Source of the DNA: a virus
Strand: one strand, 5' to 3'
IMG/VR virus record: IMGVR_UViG_3300038701_001969
Span: 1-22,601 of that record
Length of the DNA stretch: 22,601 nt
The first letter of the stretch is position 1; each line of letters begins with the position of its first letter. Below the pieces are notes generated by a model, which was given only the letters and a program-made list of their open reading frames with translations, searched no databases and was not told the origin of the DNA. Position numbers and translations under genes: made by a program. Positions 16,327 to 22,157 of this stretch are shown one piece after another.

Positions 16327-16537
16327 TCAGGCCCGCACCTGGCAGCGCCCGCTTTTCAGCGCCGCGGTCATCGTCTGTTTGCTCTGGGTGACGAGCAAGG
16401 TTCCGCCGGAAGGCGCGGTCGGCGCGCTGGTGGCCCTGCTGGTCGCTGGCGGCGCGCTCTATTTCATGCGCGGCATCATCGACAAGGGTCAGCTTACGGA
16501 ATGGCTGCGGATCTGGAAGGGCGCCGGCAATGACTAA
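16319..16537 (+). CDS. Putative holin (two membrane segments)
   Basis: A 72-residue protein, MIDQARTWQRPLFSAAVIVC onward. Two hydrophobic segments at about residues 12-29 (PLFSAAVIVCLLWVTSKV) and 33-51 (GAVGALVALLVAGGALYFM) are separated by a short turn with PPE, and a charged C-terminus follows (RGIIDKGQLTEWLRIWKGAG). This is the architecture of a class II holin, which would open the inner membrane at the end of infection. ATG 16319 overlaps the previous gene and is the first that gives this topology; the frame is open further upstream but overlaps the previous gene. Its position directly before the endolysin supports the role. No family match can be claimed. Confidence 0.68.
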   Translation: MIDQARTWQRPLFSAAVIVCLLWVTSKVPPEGAVGALVALLVAGGALYFMRGIIDKGQLTEWLRIWKGAGND

Positions 16538-16997
16538 GCTGACCGCCAATTTCACGCTTGCCGAGTTCACGGCGTCTGACACGGCTGACGTGCTGGGCAT
16601 CGAGAACGTCCCGACCCGTGACGAGCTCGCGAACATCATCACGGTTGCCGAACGGCTGCAGGGCCTTCGCGACTTCCTTAATTCCTCGCTCAAGACGCCT
16701 GTCTGGCTGCAGATCACGTCCGGCTTTCGCTGCGAGGCTCTGAATGCTGCGGTCGGCGGTTCGCCATCATCCGATCACCGCTCCGGGCTGGCGGCTGACT
16801 TCAAGGCGTGGCGCGCGGACGGCCGGGCAATCTCGCCGGACACGCTGATGCGGACGGTGGAAGCCCTCGGCAGCTTCGACCAGGCGATCCGCTATGACGG
16901 CCAGACCCGGATTCATGTCGGCTATGGGCCGAAGATGCGCGGCCAGATGCTGCGCAAGTCGGGTGCCGGATATGAGCCATACGAGCCGGGCCGGTGA
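16530..16997 (+). CDS. Endolysin, M15 family D-Ala-D-Ala carboxypeptidase-like
   Basis: A 155-residue zinc peptidase that would cut peptide cross-links of peptidoglycan during lysis. The M15 signature is complete: S-D-H83-R-S-G-L-A-A-D90 supplies two zinc ligands and H129 in RIHVGYG the third; D117 in SFDQAI is the likely catalytic acid region. The N-terminal FTLAEFTASDTA is typical of the phage/peptidase M15_3 type. No signal peptide, so export needs the holin. The gene overlaps the holin gene by eight bases and its stop overlaps the next GTG start (GTGA). Confidence 0.9.
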   Translation: MTKLTANFTLAEFTASDTADVLGIENVPTRDELANIITVAERLQGLRDFLNSSLKTPVWLQITSGFRCEALNAAVGGSPSSDHRSGLAADFKAWRADGRAISPDTLMRTVEALGSFDQAIRYDGQTRIHVGYGPKMRGQMLRKSGAGYEPYEPGR

Positions 16998-17362
16998 TCG
17001 GTTTTCTTTCCAGTGTGTGGGGCAAGGCAATGACGGGGGCTGTTGTGGTGCTGTTCATCGCGGCAGCTTTCTTTTGCTCTCGCTGGGTGGCTGCTCGCGA
17101 AGACCTTGCCGACGCCCTCGACGCCACCGCCAAGGCAGAAGCCGAAATCACCCGCACACGGGCCGCTCTGGACGCAGCCGAGACGAGAGCGCGCGACCGG
17201 GCGGCACAGACCGCCACACAGCGCCAAGACGAGGAGCTAGTACGCGATGCCCCGGAAACTTACGAATGCGCTTCTAGCCCCGCTGTGCGCGGCGCTCTTG
17301 ATATATTGAGAAGCCGGAGGGTAGAGCAAGATGAATTACTCGAATTGCCCTCGCAGCCCTGA
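16994..17362 (+). CDS. Inner-membrane spanin (Rz-like)
   Basis: A 122-residue protein with an N-terminal membrane anchor (about residues 10-28, KAMTGAVVVLFIAAAFFCSR) followed by a long Ala/Glu/Arg-rich coiled coil (about 34-75) and a short C-terminal part. This is the build of an i-spanin, which with an outer-membrane lipoprotein bridges the periplasm and fuses the two membranes. GTG 16994 overlaps the endolysin stop; ATG 17030 is a weaker alternative inside the anchor. The 3' end overlaps the HNH gene by 32 bases, and the last residues (EQDELLELPSQP) may derive from that insertion. Confidence 0.75.
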   Translation: MIGFLSSVWGKAMTGAVVVLFIAAAFFCSRWVAAREDLADALDATAKAEAEITRTRAALDAAETRARDRAAQTATQRQDEELVRDAPETYECASSPAVRGALDILRSRRVEQDELLELPSQP

Positions 17363-17948
17363 AGAGGCGCAGCGGAGAGGCGAAGCTTTCTATTTTTCTG
17401 GCAGGCCTTGCGTAAATGGCCACTTCTCTCTTCGTCGCGTTCGCGGAGGGAAGGACGGTGGGTGCCAAGGCTGTAAGATTATAGCAGACGCTTCTTACAG
17501 CAAAAAAAATCGCGCCACAAAGCGGGCGCACGCGCAGAAGTACAAAGAGGCCAACGCAGTGAGGATCGCTGCGGAAAGAAAAGAAAGGTACACTCGAGAG
17601 CATAAGCGCGCCTCCGAAATGTCAAGGAAATGGTATTCTGAAAACAAAAGGCGCAAAGCAAAAACAATGAAAGAAAATCGTCTTCGCATGGCGGCGGACT
17701 ACAGGCGTCGTGCAATGGAGAGATTTCACTACACGAAACGCGCCAAGCCTAAATGGTGCGATGATGAGTCTGTGGCTCAAGTATATCGTCAGGCGCAACT
17801 AGCTTCGCTCGTTTTTGGTCTCCCCTATCATGTCGATCACATAATCCCACTTAGGGGGAAATCGGTCTGCGGGCTGCACGTCCACAATAACTTGCAAATC
17901 TTAGATGTGTGGGAGAACTGCTCAAAGGGAAACAGTTATGATTCTTAG
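17331..17948 (+). CDS. HNH endonuclease (homing-type, inserted in spanin locus)
   Basis: A 205-residue nuclease. Residues about 27-49 form a zinc motif (C27-x2-GH and CQGC near 46-49); residues about 60-140 are a Lys/Arg-rich helical linker; residues about 166-203 hold the HNH core, YHVDHIIPLRGKSVCGLHVH followed by NNLQIL and a final N-x5-GN. An AGGAGGG-like ribosome site stands about nine bases before ATG 17331. The gene is markedly AT-richer than all neighbours and overlaps the inner spanin by 32 bases and the outer spanin by 11, so it was likely acquired between them. Free-standing HNH enzymes of this kind are often homing nucleases; a packaging or host-DNA role is possible but HNH genes for packaging normally lie next to terminase. 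Confidence 0.85.
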   Translation: MNYSNCPRSPEEAQRRGEAFYFSGRPCVNGHFSLRRVRGGKDGGCQGCKIIADASYSKKNRATKRAHAQKYKEANAVRIAAERKERYTREHKRASEMSRKWYSENKRRKAKTMKENRLRMAADYRRRAMERFHYTKRAKPKWCDDESVAQVYRQAQLASLVFGLPYHVDHIIPLRGKSVCGLHVHNNLQILDVWENCSKGNSYDS

Positions 17949-18195
17949 AATCACGTTGGTTTTGTTTGCCCTATCAAGCACCGCCTGCGGGACCGTCGAG
18001 CGGGTGATACGCCCGCCTCTGGTGATACCGCCGAGCCTCCTGATCTGCGCTGACTTCCCGGTCGAGCCAGACCCGGACACCGCAAGCGATGTGGACCTAG
18101 CCGTCTTCATGCTGCGCGGCGAGGACGCATGGCGCGACTGCCGGGACACGCTGGCAGACGTGGCTGATCTGGTCTCTAATCAGGAGGGCACTTAA
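17938..18195 (+). CDS. Outer-membrane spanin lipoprotein (Rz1-like)
   Basis: An 85-residue protein, MILRITLVLFALSSTACGTV. It has a charged/hydrophobic signal (1-16) and a lipobox-like STAC with the lipidated cysteine at C17; position -3 is Ser rather than the usual Leu. A Pro-rich stretch RPPLVIPPSLL (about 24-34) follows, as in o-spanins, and then a C-terminal helical part. ATG 17938 overlaps the HNH end; the upstream in-frame start at 17905 lies inside HNH. It is the expected partner of the inner spanin, from which it is separated by the HNH gene. The role comes from build and locus, not a family match. Confidence 0.72.
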   Translation: MILRITLVLFALSSTACGTVERVIRPPLVIPPSLLICADFPVEPDPDTASDVDLAVFMLRGEDAWRDCRDTLADVADLVSNQEGT

Positions 18196-19292
18196 TGCCT
18201 GCAAAGCCACTGTCACAAGAGCAGGCGGCAAACGCCGTTGCGCTGGTCGAGGACTGTCTAAAAGAGGGCTTTGCTCCACCTTCGACGCCCCGCGCCGGCA
18301 TGGCCGCGATGACAGAGGCGGGAAGGCGCTTTCAAGAGCAGACCGGGCTGACACCGAAAGCCTTCGCCACCCGAATTTCCACCGCGCGCGACCGCTACGG
18401 CATAGAGCCCGACTGGTCACTCTGGCGGGCGCCGCAATATCAGCAGGTCAAAGGCACCAAGCGTAGCCCGAATGCCCGCGCGCCGATCCCCGAAAGCGTC
18501 CAAGAGCGCGAAGGCGAGCCGATCCGGGTGCTGGTTATTGGCGACACGCATGACGACCCTCGCCACCCGGATAAGTCGCGCTTCGAAGCGTTCGGACGGA
18601 TGGCCGCAGAGCGCAAGGTTGATCGCGTCGTGCAGATCGGGGATTTCGGCACCTGGGACAGCGTAAGCCGCCACGAAGACCGCAGCACAATCGCGGGCCG
18701 GGCGCTGCCGTCATTCGAGGACGATATGGCGTCATGCCGCATGGCCCTGATGGCGTTTCAGCGCGGCATGGGCGACTTCCGCTGCCCGCTGCACATCCCG
18801 CTGGGCAACCACGAAGACCGCGTTCGCGTGTATGAAAATCTGCACCCGGTCATGGAGGGCGGCATGTATCGCCGCCTGCTGGAAATGTTCGCGCAATATC
18901 GCTGGGAAACCCGACGCTTTGGCGAGTTCCTGTTCATTGACGGCGTGGGCTTCTGTCATGTGCCGCTGAACATCATGGGCAAGCCCTACGGCGGCAAGAA
19001 CCCTGAGAACCAGATCGGCAACGATGCGACGTTCTCGCTAGTCTACGGCCACACTCACAAGAAGGTGGTCAAGTCCGTTCCCAAGATCGGCCCAACCAAT
19101 CAGATCAAGGTGGTCAATGTCGGCTGCGGCCTGCCGTTCGGCCACGTCGAGGATTACGCGAAGCTGTCGACGACGGGCTGGGACTATGGCGTGATGGAAA
19201 TCGCCATCCAAGGCGGTCAAATCATTTCCGAGAAATGGTTCGACATGCTGGAGGTTCTGGACCGCTACGGCGAGCAGCAATGTGCCGCCTGA
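18195..19292 (+). CDS. Metallophosphoesterase with N-terminal helical (HTH-like) domain
   Basis: A 365-residue calcineurin-like phosphoesterase. All metal motifs are present: GDTHDD (G116-D121), GDFGTWDS (G149 on), GNHED (G204-D208), H255, and GHTH (G285-H288), which would bind two metal ions. Residues 1-75 are helical, LSQEQAANAVALVEDCLKEG and QTGLTPKAFATRISTARDRY, and resemble a helix-turn-helix-like domain seen in phage versions. The ATG overlaps the spanin stop (TAATG). Substrate is unknown; a nucleic-acid or nucleotide phosphodiester is possible. Its place at the end of the late operon is that of a moron or accessory gene. Confidence 0.88.
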   Translation: MPAKPLSQEQAANAVALVEDCLKEGFAPPSTPRAGMAAMTEAGRRFQEQTGLTPKAFATRISTARDRYGIEPDWSLWRAPQYQQVKGTKRSPNARAPIPESVQEREGEPIRVLVIGDTHDDPRHPDKSRFEAFGRMAAERKVDRVVQIGDFGTWDSVSRHEDRSTIAGRALPSFEDDMASCRMALMAFQRGMGDFRCPLHIPLGNHEDRVRVYENLHPVMEGGMYRRLLEMFAQYRWETRRFGEFLFIDGVGFCHVPLNIMGKPYGGKNPENQIGNDATFSLVYGHTHKKVVKSVPKIGPTNQIKVVNVGCGLPFGHVEDYAKLSTTGWDYGVMEIAIQGGQIISEKWFDMLEVLDRYGEQQCAA

Positions 19293-19340
19293 TTAACCGT
19301 GAAATTCGGGAGCGAGGGTCCGGCTTTGCAAGGATGTTGA

Positions 19341-19401
19341 TGGCCGGTTAGCCCCGTCATGGTGCCATATGAGACACCAATGGCCGGTTATTTGGCCGGT
19401 T
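19341..19401 (+). repeat. Three direct copies of TGGCCGGTT upstream of att core
   Basis: Exact 9-mers at 19341-19349, 19381-19389 and 19393-19401. The last two are only three bases apart. A small dyad TGGTG...CACCA spans 19360-19380 between the first and second. GGCCGGTT occurs elsewhere by chance in GC-rich genes, but a cluster of three in 61 non-coding bases is not expected. They may be binding sites for excisionase or integrase. Confidence 0.5.
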
Positions 19402-19529
19402 GTGCCAGCGGGACGCAATCCCCGATCTCTCGGCTCAAAGCCTCTACCCTTTCGGGTGTGTGGGGTAGCTGTTCCCACCTCTGACAACACCCAATGGCTA
19501 CCAGAGCCATTCGAGCGCATCAAGAAAAT

Positions 19530-19549
19530 TGTGGGTGATTTTGTGGGGA
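19530..19549 (+). repeat. 20-bp direct repeat, left copy (candidate integrase arm site)
   Basis: TGTGGGTGATTTTGTGGGGA is exactly repeated at 19796-19815. Each copy itself holds two TGTGGG motifs 12 bases apart. The two copies bracket the att core, 127 bases to the left and 69 to the right. A further TGTGGGG lies at 19459. Confidence 0.65.
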
Positions 19550-19644
19550 CTTTCTGCGGTGTTCCGCGAACGTTCCGCCCCAAACTGCCCTTTTCGGCCG
19601 ATACGCATTGCCTGCTATATCAGGCGTCCAGCCCTGTCTGGTAA

Positions 19645-19656
19645 GGGCAATTGCCC
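19645..19656. repeat. 12-bp perfect palindrome GGGCAATTGCCC
   Basis: The palindrome lies 20 bases left of the tRNA-derived att core in non-coding DNA. It could be a dimeric protein site in the integration complex; this is inference from location. Confidence 0.45.
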
Positions 19657-19676
19657 GGTTTCCTCCCCCGCGCCGC

Positions 19677-19726
19677 CTAGATTGTGGATCTAGAGGTCTC
19701 CCGTTCAATCCGGGAAGGCGGTACCA
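19677..19726 (+). other. attP: Attachment site core: 3' part of a tRNA-His(GUG) gene
   Basis: This is the tRNA from the anticodon stem to CCA: stem CTAGA (19677-19681), loop TTGTGGA with anticodon GTG, stem TCTAG, five-base variable loop AGGTC, T-arm TCCCG-TTCAATC-CGGGA (19699-19715), acceptor strand AGGCGGT (19716-19722), discriminator A and CCA. T72 and A73 fit alphaproteobacterial tRNA-His, which lacks G-1. The sequence before 19677 does not form a D-arm, so it is a fragment, as carried by phages that integrate into tRNA genes and restore the 3' end. The dyad CTAGAT-TGTGG-ATCTAG (19677-19693) would be the pair of core integrase sites with crossover in the anticodon loop. The integrase gene ends 17 bases away. 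Confidence 0.85.
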
Positions 19727-19742
19727 TTTTTCCCCTTTATAA

Positions 19743-20852
19743 TCAGTCTTTTCCGGGTTCGCCATTGCCCCCGGCTTCCGCGCCTTCGCCCTCGCTGTGG
19801 GTGATTTTGTGGGGAGTTGCTGCAGCCGCCATTGCTTCCAGCGCGTCGGTTACGGCCCGCTCTTCCGGGTGAGCATAGCGCCCGGTCATGGCAATCTGGC
19901 TGTGTCCAAGCAAGTGCTGTGCGGCCCGCAGATCGCCGGTTGCGCGCACAAAGGCGGTGGCCGCATGGTGGCGCCAGTCATGGACCGCGCGCGCGTTGGT
20001 GATGCCAGCCCGGGTATAAGCCCGCTTCATGGCCGTTTGGAATGTGGCCGGCGGTATCGCCACCAATCCCCCCTCCCGATTTTCCCGAAACCATACCGTG
20101 TCGAGCCCGGCCGCTTTGGCCTGCTTGGCGCGCTCTGCCATCATTTGCCGGTCGCTCTCGATCAGCCGGATGACATGATCGCCGCCGTCCTTGCGGTCGC
20201 GAAGCCAGATCCGCCCGGATTCCGCGTTGAAGGCTGACAGCGGGAACCAGGCTTCGGACATGCGCGCGCCGTATCGGGCGAAGAATGCCAGGATCAGACG
20301 GTGGTGGTCGAGGAGCTGCGCGACCACGGCGGCTTGCTCGTCTGGCGTGAACTCGCGCACCCGGTTCTTGCGCTCTTTCAGCCTGACCGATCGCCAGTCT
20401 ATTTCCTGCACCAGAGCGCCGCGGACCCGCCGCGCGTATCCGTGGACGGGCCGCATCACGTCGATGATTTCGCGGTTGATGGTGGCGTTTGTCGGCGGGC
20501 GCTTATTGTGGGTCTGTTCGGCCCGACGCGCGGCGATGGCTGCGGCAATGTCCGCGGTGGACAGGTCGGCCATGTCTTTGGAGAAGTCGAGAACCCGCCG
20601 GCAGACGCGAAGCTGAAACGCAATTGTGCGCCAGCTTTTCAGGTGCCGGGCGTGATCGGTGAACCAAGCGGTCGCGGCGTCGTCTATGGTAATCCGTGTC
20701 TGAGTGCTTGTTCCCAGACGGGCAGCTCGCCGGGCTTCACGCTCGATGTCTTCCGCCTCACGCTTCGACGTGCAGCCGGTCGATTCACGATGTCTGATGC
20801 CTTGGTGCCAGAACTCGTACCAGTAGATCCGACCTCGCTTGTAGACCCCCAC
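19743..20852 (-). CDS. int: Tyrosine site-specific integrase
   Basis: A 369-residue phage integrase that catalyses attP x attB recombination. The N-terminus (MGVYKRGRIYWYEFWHQGIR, then STGCTSKREAE) is the small arm-binding domain; a SAM-like core-binding domain follows at about 55-150; the catalytic domain at about 165-345 has R197 (GARMSE), probable K221, H291-x2-R294 (HDWRHH), H317 (LGHSQIAMTGRY) and nucleophile Y326. The arm domain begins at residue 1, so the start at 20852 is well supported although it lies 169 bases inside the excisionase ORF. The C-terminal tail contains a copy of the 20-bp repeat. It adjoins the tRNA-His-derived att site. Confidence 0.93.
   Translation of the reverse strand: MGVYKRGRIYWYEFWHQGIRHRESTGCTSKREAEDIEREARRAARLGTSTQTRITIDDAATAWFTDHARHLKSWRTIAFQLRVCRRVLDFSKDMADLSTADIAAAIAARRAEQTHNKRPPTNATINREIIDVMRPVHGYARRVRGALVQEIDWRSVRLKERKNRVREFTPDEQAAVVAQLLDHHRLILAFFARYGARMSEAWFPLSAFNAESGRIWLRDRKDGGDHVIRLIESDRQMMAERAKQAKAAGLDTVWFRENREGGLVAIPPATFQTAMKRAYTRAGITNARAVHDWRHHAATAFVRATGDLRAAQHLLGHSQIAMTGRYAHPEERAVTDALEAMAAAATPHKITHSEGEGAEAGGNGEPGKD
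19796..19815 (+). repeat. 20-bp direct repeat, right copy (inside integrase 3' end)
   Basis: Exact copy of 19530-19549. It lies in the last codons of the integrase gene, where the opposite strand encodes TPHKITHS. The left copy is not in an equivalent reading frame, so the repeat is conserved as DNA and not as protein. Confidence 0.65.
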
Positions 20853-21019
20853 TGTTTGCGCCCCTGCTCAAATTCAGCCACATCGCGCGGGTCATAGCGG
20901 ATGGACCGCCGACCGAGAACGATCCGGGGCAGCTCACCACTGGCGCTTATCCCGCGCAAGGTCTTTCGATCCACCCGCAGGCGTTCGCAGACCTCTTCGA
21001 TGGTGAGTAGGGCTTGCAT
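20684..21019 (-). CDS. Excisionase-like DNA-binding protein (MerR/AlpA-type HTH)
   Basis: A 111-residue protein. Residues 4-53, LLTIEEVCERLRVDRKTLRG followed by PRIVLGRRSIRYDPRDVAEF, form the winged helix-turn-helix of the excisionase/AlpA (HTH_17) type that directs integrase towards excision or regulates it. The tail from about residue 56 is Ser/Thr/Gly-rich, then basic (RPAARRSVRRKTSSVKPGE), and is encoded in DNA that also encodes the integrase N-terminus in another frame (169-base overlap). Its ATG overlaps the upstream stop (ATGA). Excisionase is the likely role given adjacency to int; a transcription regulator is the alternative. Confidence 0.78.
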   Translation of the reverse strand: MQALLTIEEVCERLRVDRKTLRGISASGELPRIVLGRRSIRYDPRDVAEFEQGRKQWGSTSEVGSTGTSSGTKASDIVNRPAARRSVRRKTSSVKPGELPVWEQALRHGLP

Positions 21020-21042
21020 CAGTCGGCCTTGTCCTGGGTGGC
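21018..21042. repeat. 25-bp direct repeat at gene boundary, copy 1
   Basis: Exact match with 21361-21385, 343 bases apart. In both places it covers the last codons (encoding ATQDKAD), the TGA stop and the junction to the next gene on the - strand. It looks like a recombination boundary or a past duplication. Confidence 0.8.
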
Positions 21043-21360
21043 GCGGGCTTCGTTTCGCGCACTGATGGCTTCATCAAGAGCCTCTTTGAGGGCGTCCGAG
21101 ATTTGCGCCGGTTGCGGCAGATCGCAATGAAAGCCCTCGTCAAAATCCCGGCGCGTCAACAGATCGGCGTCAGGCCCGGCAACGTCAGGACCGCACGATG
21201 CATCAGCGGACACTGAGCAAGCCCCGACAGACCACCACCAGCCGGGCAGCTTTTCGTCAAACTCCCGGACCACCTCGCCCAGCCTTTTGAGGTCGGGTGA
21301 AGGCCACCGGCCCGCAGCTTGCGAGGACACGGAGCGAGCTTCGCGAGCCTGGTCCGTCAT
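21019..21360 (-). CDS. Conserved phage hypothetical protein (113 residues)
   Basis: The protein begins MTDQAREARSVSSQAAGRWP and has a distinctive centre EKLPGWWWSVGACSVSADAS followed by CGPDVAGPDADLL and FDEGFHCDL (about residues 36-80). I recall this pattern from small early-operon proteins of phages in Rhizobiales/Rhodobacterales, but no function is known to me. The C-terminus is a helix ending ATQDKAD, identical to the C-terminus of the next gene upstream, owing to the 25-bp repeat. The stop overlaps the excisionase ATG. Confidence 0.75.
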   Translation of the reverse strand: MTDQAREARSVSSQAAGRWPSPDLKRLGEVVREFDEKLPGWWWSVGACSVSADASCGPDVAGPDADLLTRRDFDEGFHCDLPQPAQISDALKEALDEAISARNEARATQDKAD

Positions 21361-21385
21361 ATCAGTCGGCCTTGTCCTGGGTGGC
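21361..21385. repeat. 25-bp direct repeat at gene boundary, copy 2
   Basis: Second copy of 21018-21042, covering the 3' end of the 240-residue gene and the first bases towards the following gene on the - strand. Confidence 0.8.
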
Positions 21386-22084
21386 TCGCTCTGCTCGCTG
21401 CGTGTCCTGCGCTGGTGGGGTGTCGTCTGCCCCGTGCCCCGTCATATTCATGATAAATTCAATAAGGCTCTCGACGGCCGGGCCGGTGAGCTTACCGCCC
21501 GCTTCGAGGTACGCCCGGAGCTCATCGGCATACCGATAGGCCCGGTCATGCAGGCTTTGTTCTCCGTTAATTCCGGGGAACATGCGGTCGATGGTCCGGG
21601 CTTCCCGATAGCCCTGCGCGATGATCATCTCGCGTCCGTCTGCAAGTGCAATGTTGCCGGGCCGCTCGCCGTGGCCGGAACAGGAAGCGACAGTCAGGAA
21701 GCCTGCATCGTTCAAGACCTTGACCAGAGGCGCTATGCTGGCATCAACATAGCGAAGCTTCCCTCCGATCTCCAACACTTCGATGCCTTCATTTTGACAG
21801 GGCGCATCTACCACCCCCCCATCCGGCGTAATCTCTGCCCACACGTTCACAGTCACGACGCGCGGGGCTTCTGATACGAGGTCGTGGCGGGTGCGAGACG
21901 TGTCAGAGTGGAAGCACCCACCCGCAGTGTATGTCTCGATGGCTTCCGAATCCTTTGCATCCACAAGGCAAATGACTGGAAATTGGTCAGAGCGCCGATC
22001 CACGCAGATACACCGGGCCGTTCGACCGTCACGGGTCAGGTAGGTCTTGCCGACCTCGGGCTTTATTGTGTCAGTCATCATCAT
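21362..22084 (-). CDS. Two-domain early phage protein of unknown function
   Basis: A 240-residue protein. Residues about 10-75, VGKTYLTRDGRTARCICVDR ending TRHDLVSEA, form a small beta domain found alone in many phage early proteins. After a spacer come residues about 110-165, VKVLNDAGFLTVASCSGHGE, then RPGNIALADGREMIIAQ, a pattern (ASC-GHG, then R-P-G-N-I-A-L) that I know from separate phage hypothetical proteins. So this looks like a fusion. The tail ends ATQDKAD from the repeat. Three ATG codons stand in a row at the start (MMMTD); the first is used. No enzymatic function can be assigned; the Cys-Ser-x-His cluster might bind metal. Confidence 0.75.
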   Translation of the reverse strand: MMMTDTIKPEVGKTYLTRDGRTARCICVDRRSDQFPVICLVDAKDSEAIETYTAGGCFHSDTSRTRHDLVSEAPRVVTVNVWAEITPDGGVVDAPCQNEGIEVLEIGGKLRYVDASIAPLVKVLNDAGFLTVASCSGHGERPGNIALADGREMIIAQGYREARTIDRMFPGINGEQSLHDRAYRYADELRAYLEAGGKLTGPAVESLIEFIMNMTGHGADDTPPAQDTQRAERATQDKAD

Positions 22085-22088
22085 CTCA

Positions 22089-22157
22089 TCAAATCACCAT
22101 CAGGCTTGCGAGAGCCGCTATCGGCCAGAGCCATGACCGAAGGGTCGCGCGGGTCAT
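22089..22157 (-). CDS. Possible 22-residue hydrophobic peptide
   Basis: MTRATLRSWLWPIAALASLM and two more residues. The ATG overlaps the stop of the 52-residue ORF (ATGA at 22154-22157), and the ORF fills the gap before the next gene. Basic start and hydrophobic end suggest a tiny membrane peptide. It may also be a chance frame; only the coupling supports it. Confidence 0.3.
   Translation of the reverse strand: MTRATLRSWLWPIAALASLMVI

Larger units (their letters stand above)
19293..19742. other. Non-coding attachment (attP) region
   Basis: A 450-base stretch between the convergent metallophosphoesterase and integrase genes. Short ORFs on both strands (for example 19369-19644 and 19293-19583) have no protein-like features. 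It holds three TGGCCGGTT repeats, several TGTGGG(T/G) motifs, small hairpins (GCCTG-CTATAT-CAGGC at 19610-19625; ACCC-TTTC-GGGT near 19447), a 12-bp palindrome, and the tRNA-derived att core. No convincing T-tailed terminator is visible on either strand, so the convergent operons may run into one another here. Confidence 0.75.

Noticed and set aside
19369-19644. 91-residue + strand ORF in the att region, and the opposing 96-residue frame
   Set aside because: No ribosome site, no motif, and the region is filled with repeats and the att structures.
19627-19726. Complete tRNA gene
   Set aside because: Anticodon arm, T-arm and acceptor 3' strand are clear, but upstream bases form no D-arm and no matching ACCGCCT acceptor strand at the right distance, so only the 3' part is present.
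20301-20897. + strand ORFs opposite the integrase
   Set aside because: Shadows of the integrase, whose catalytic residues are all visible on the - strand.
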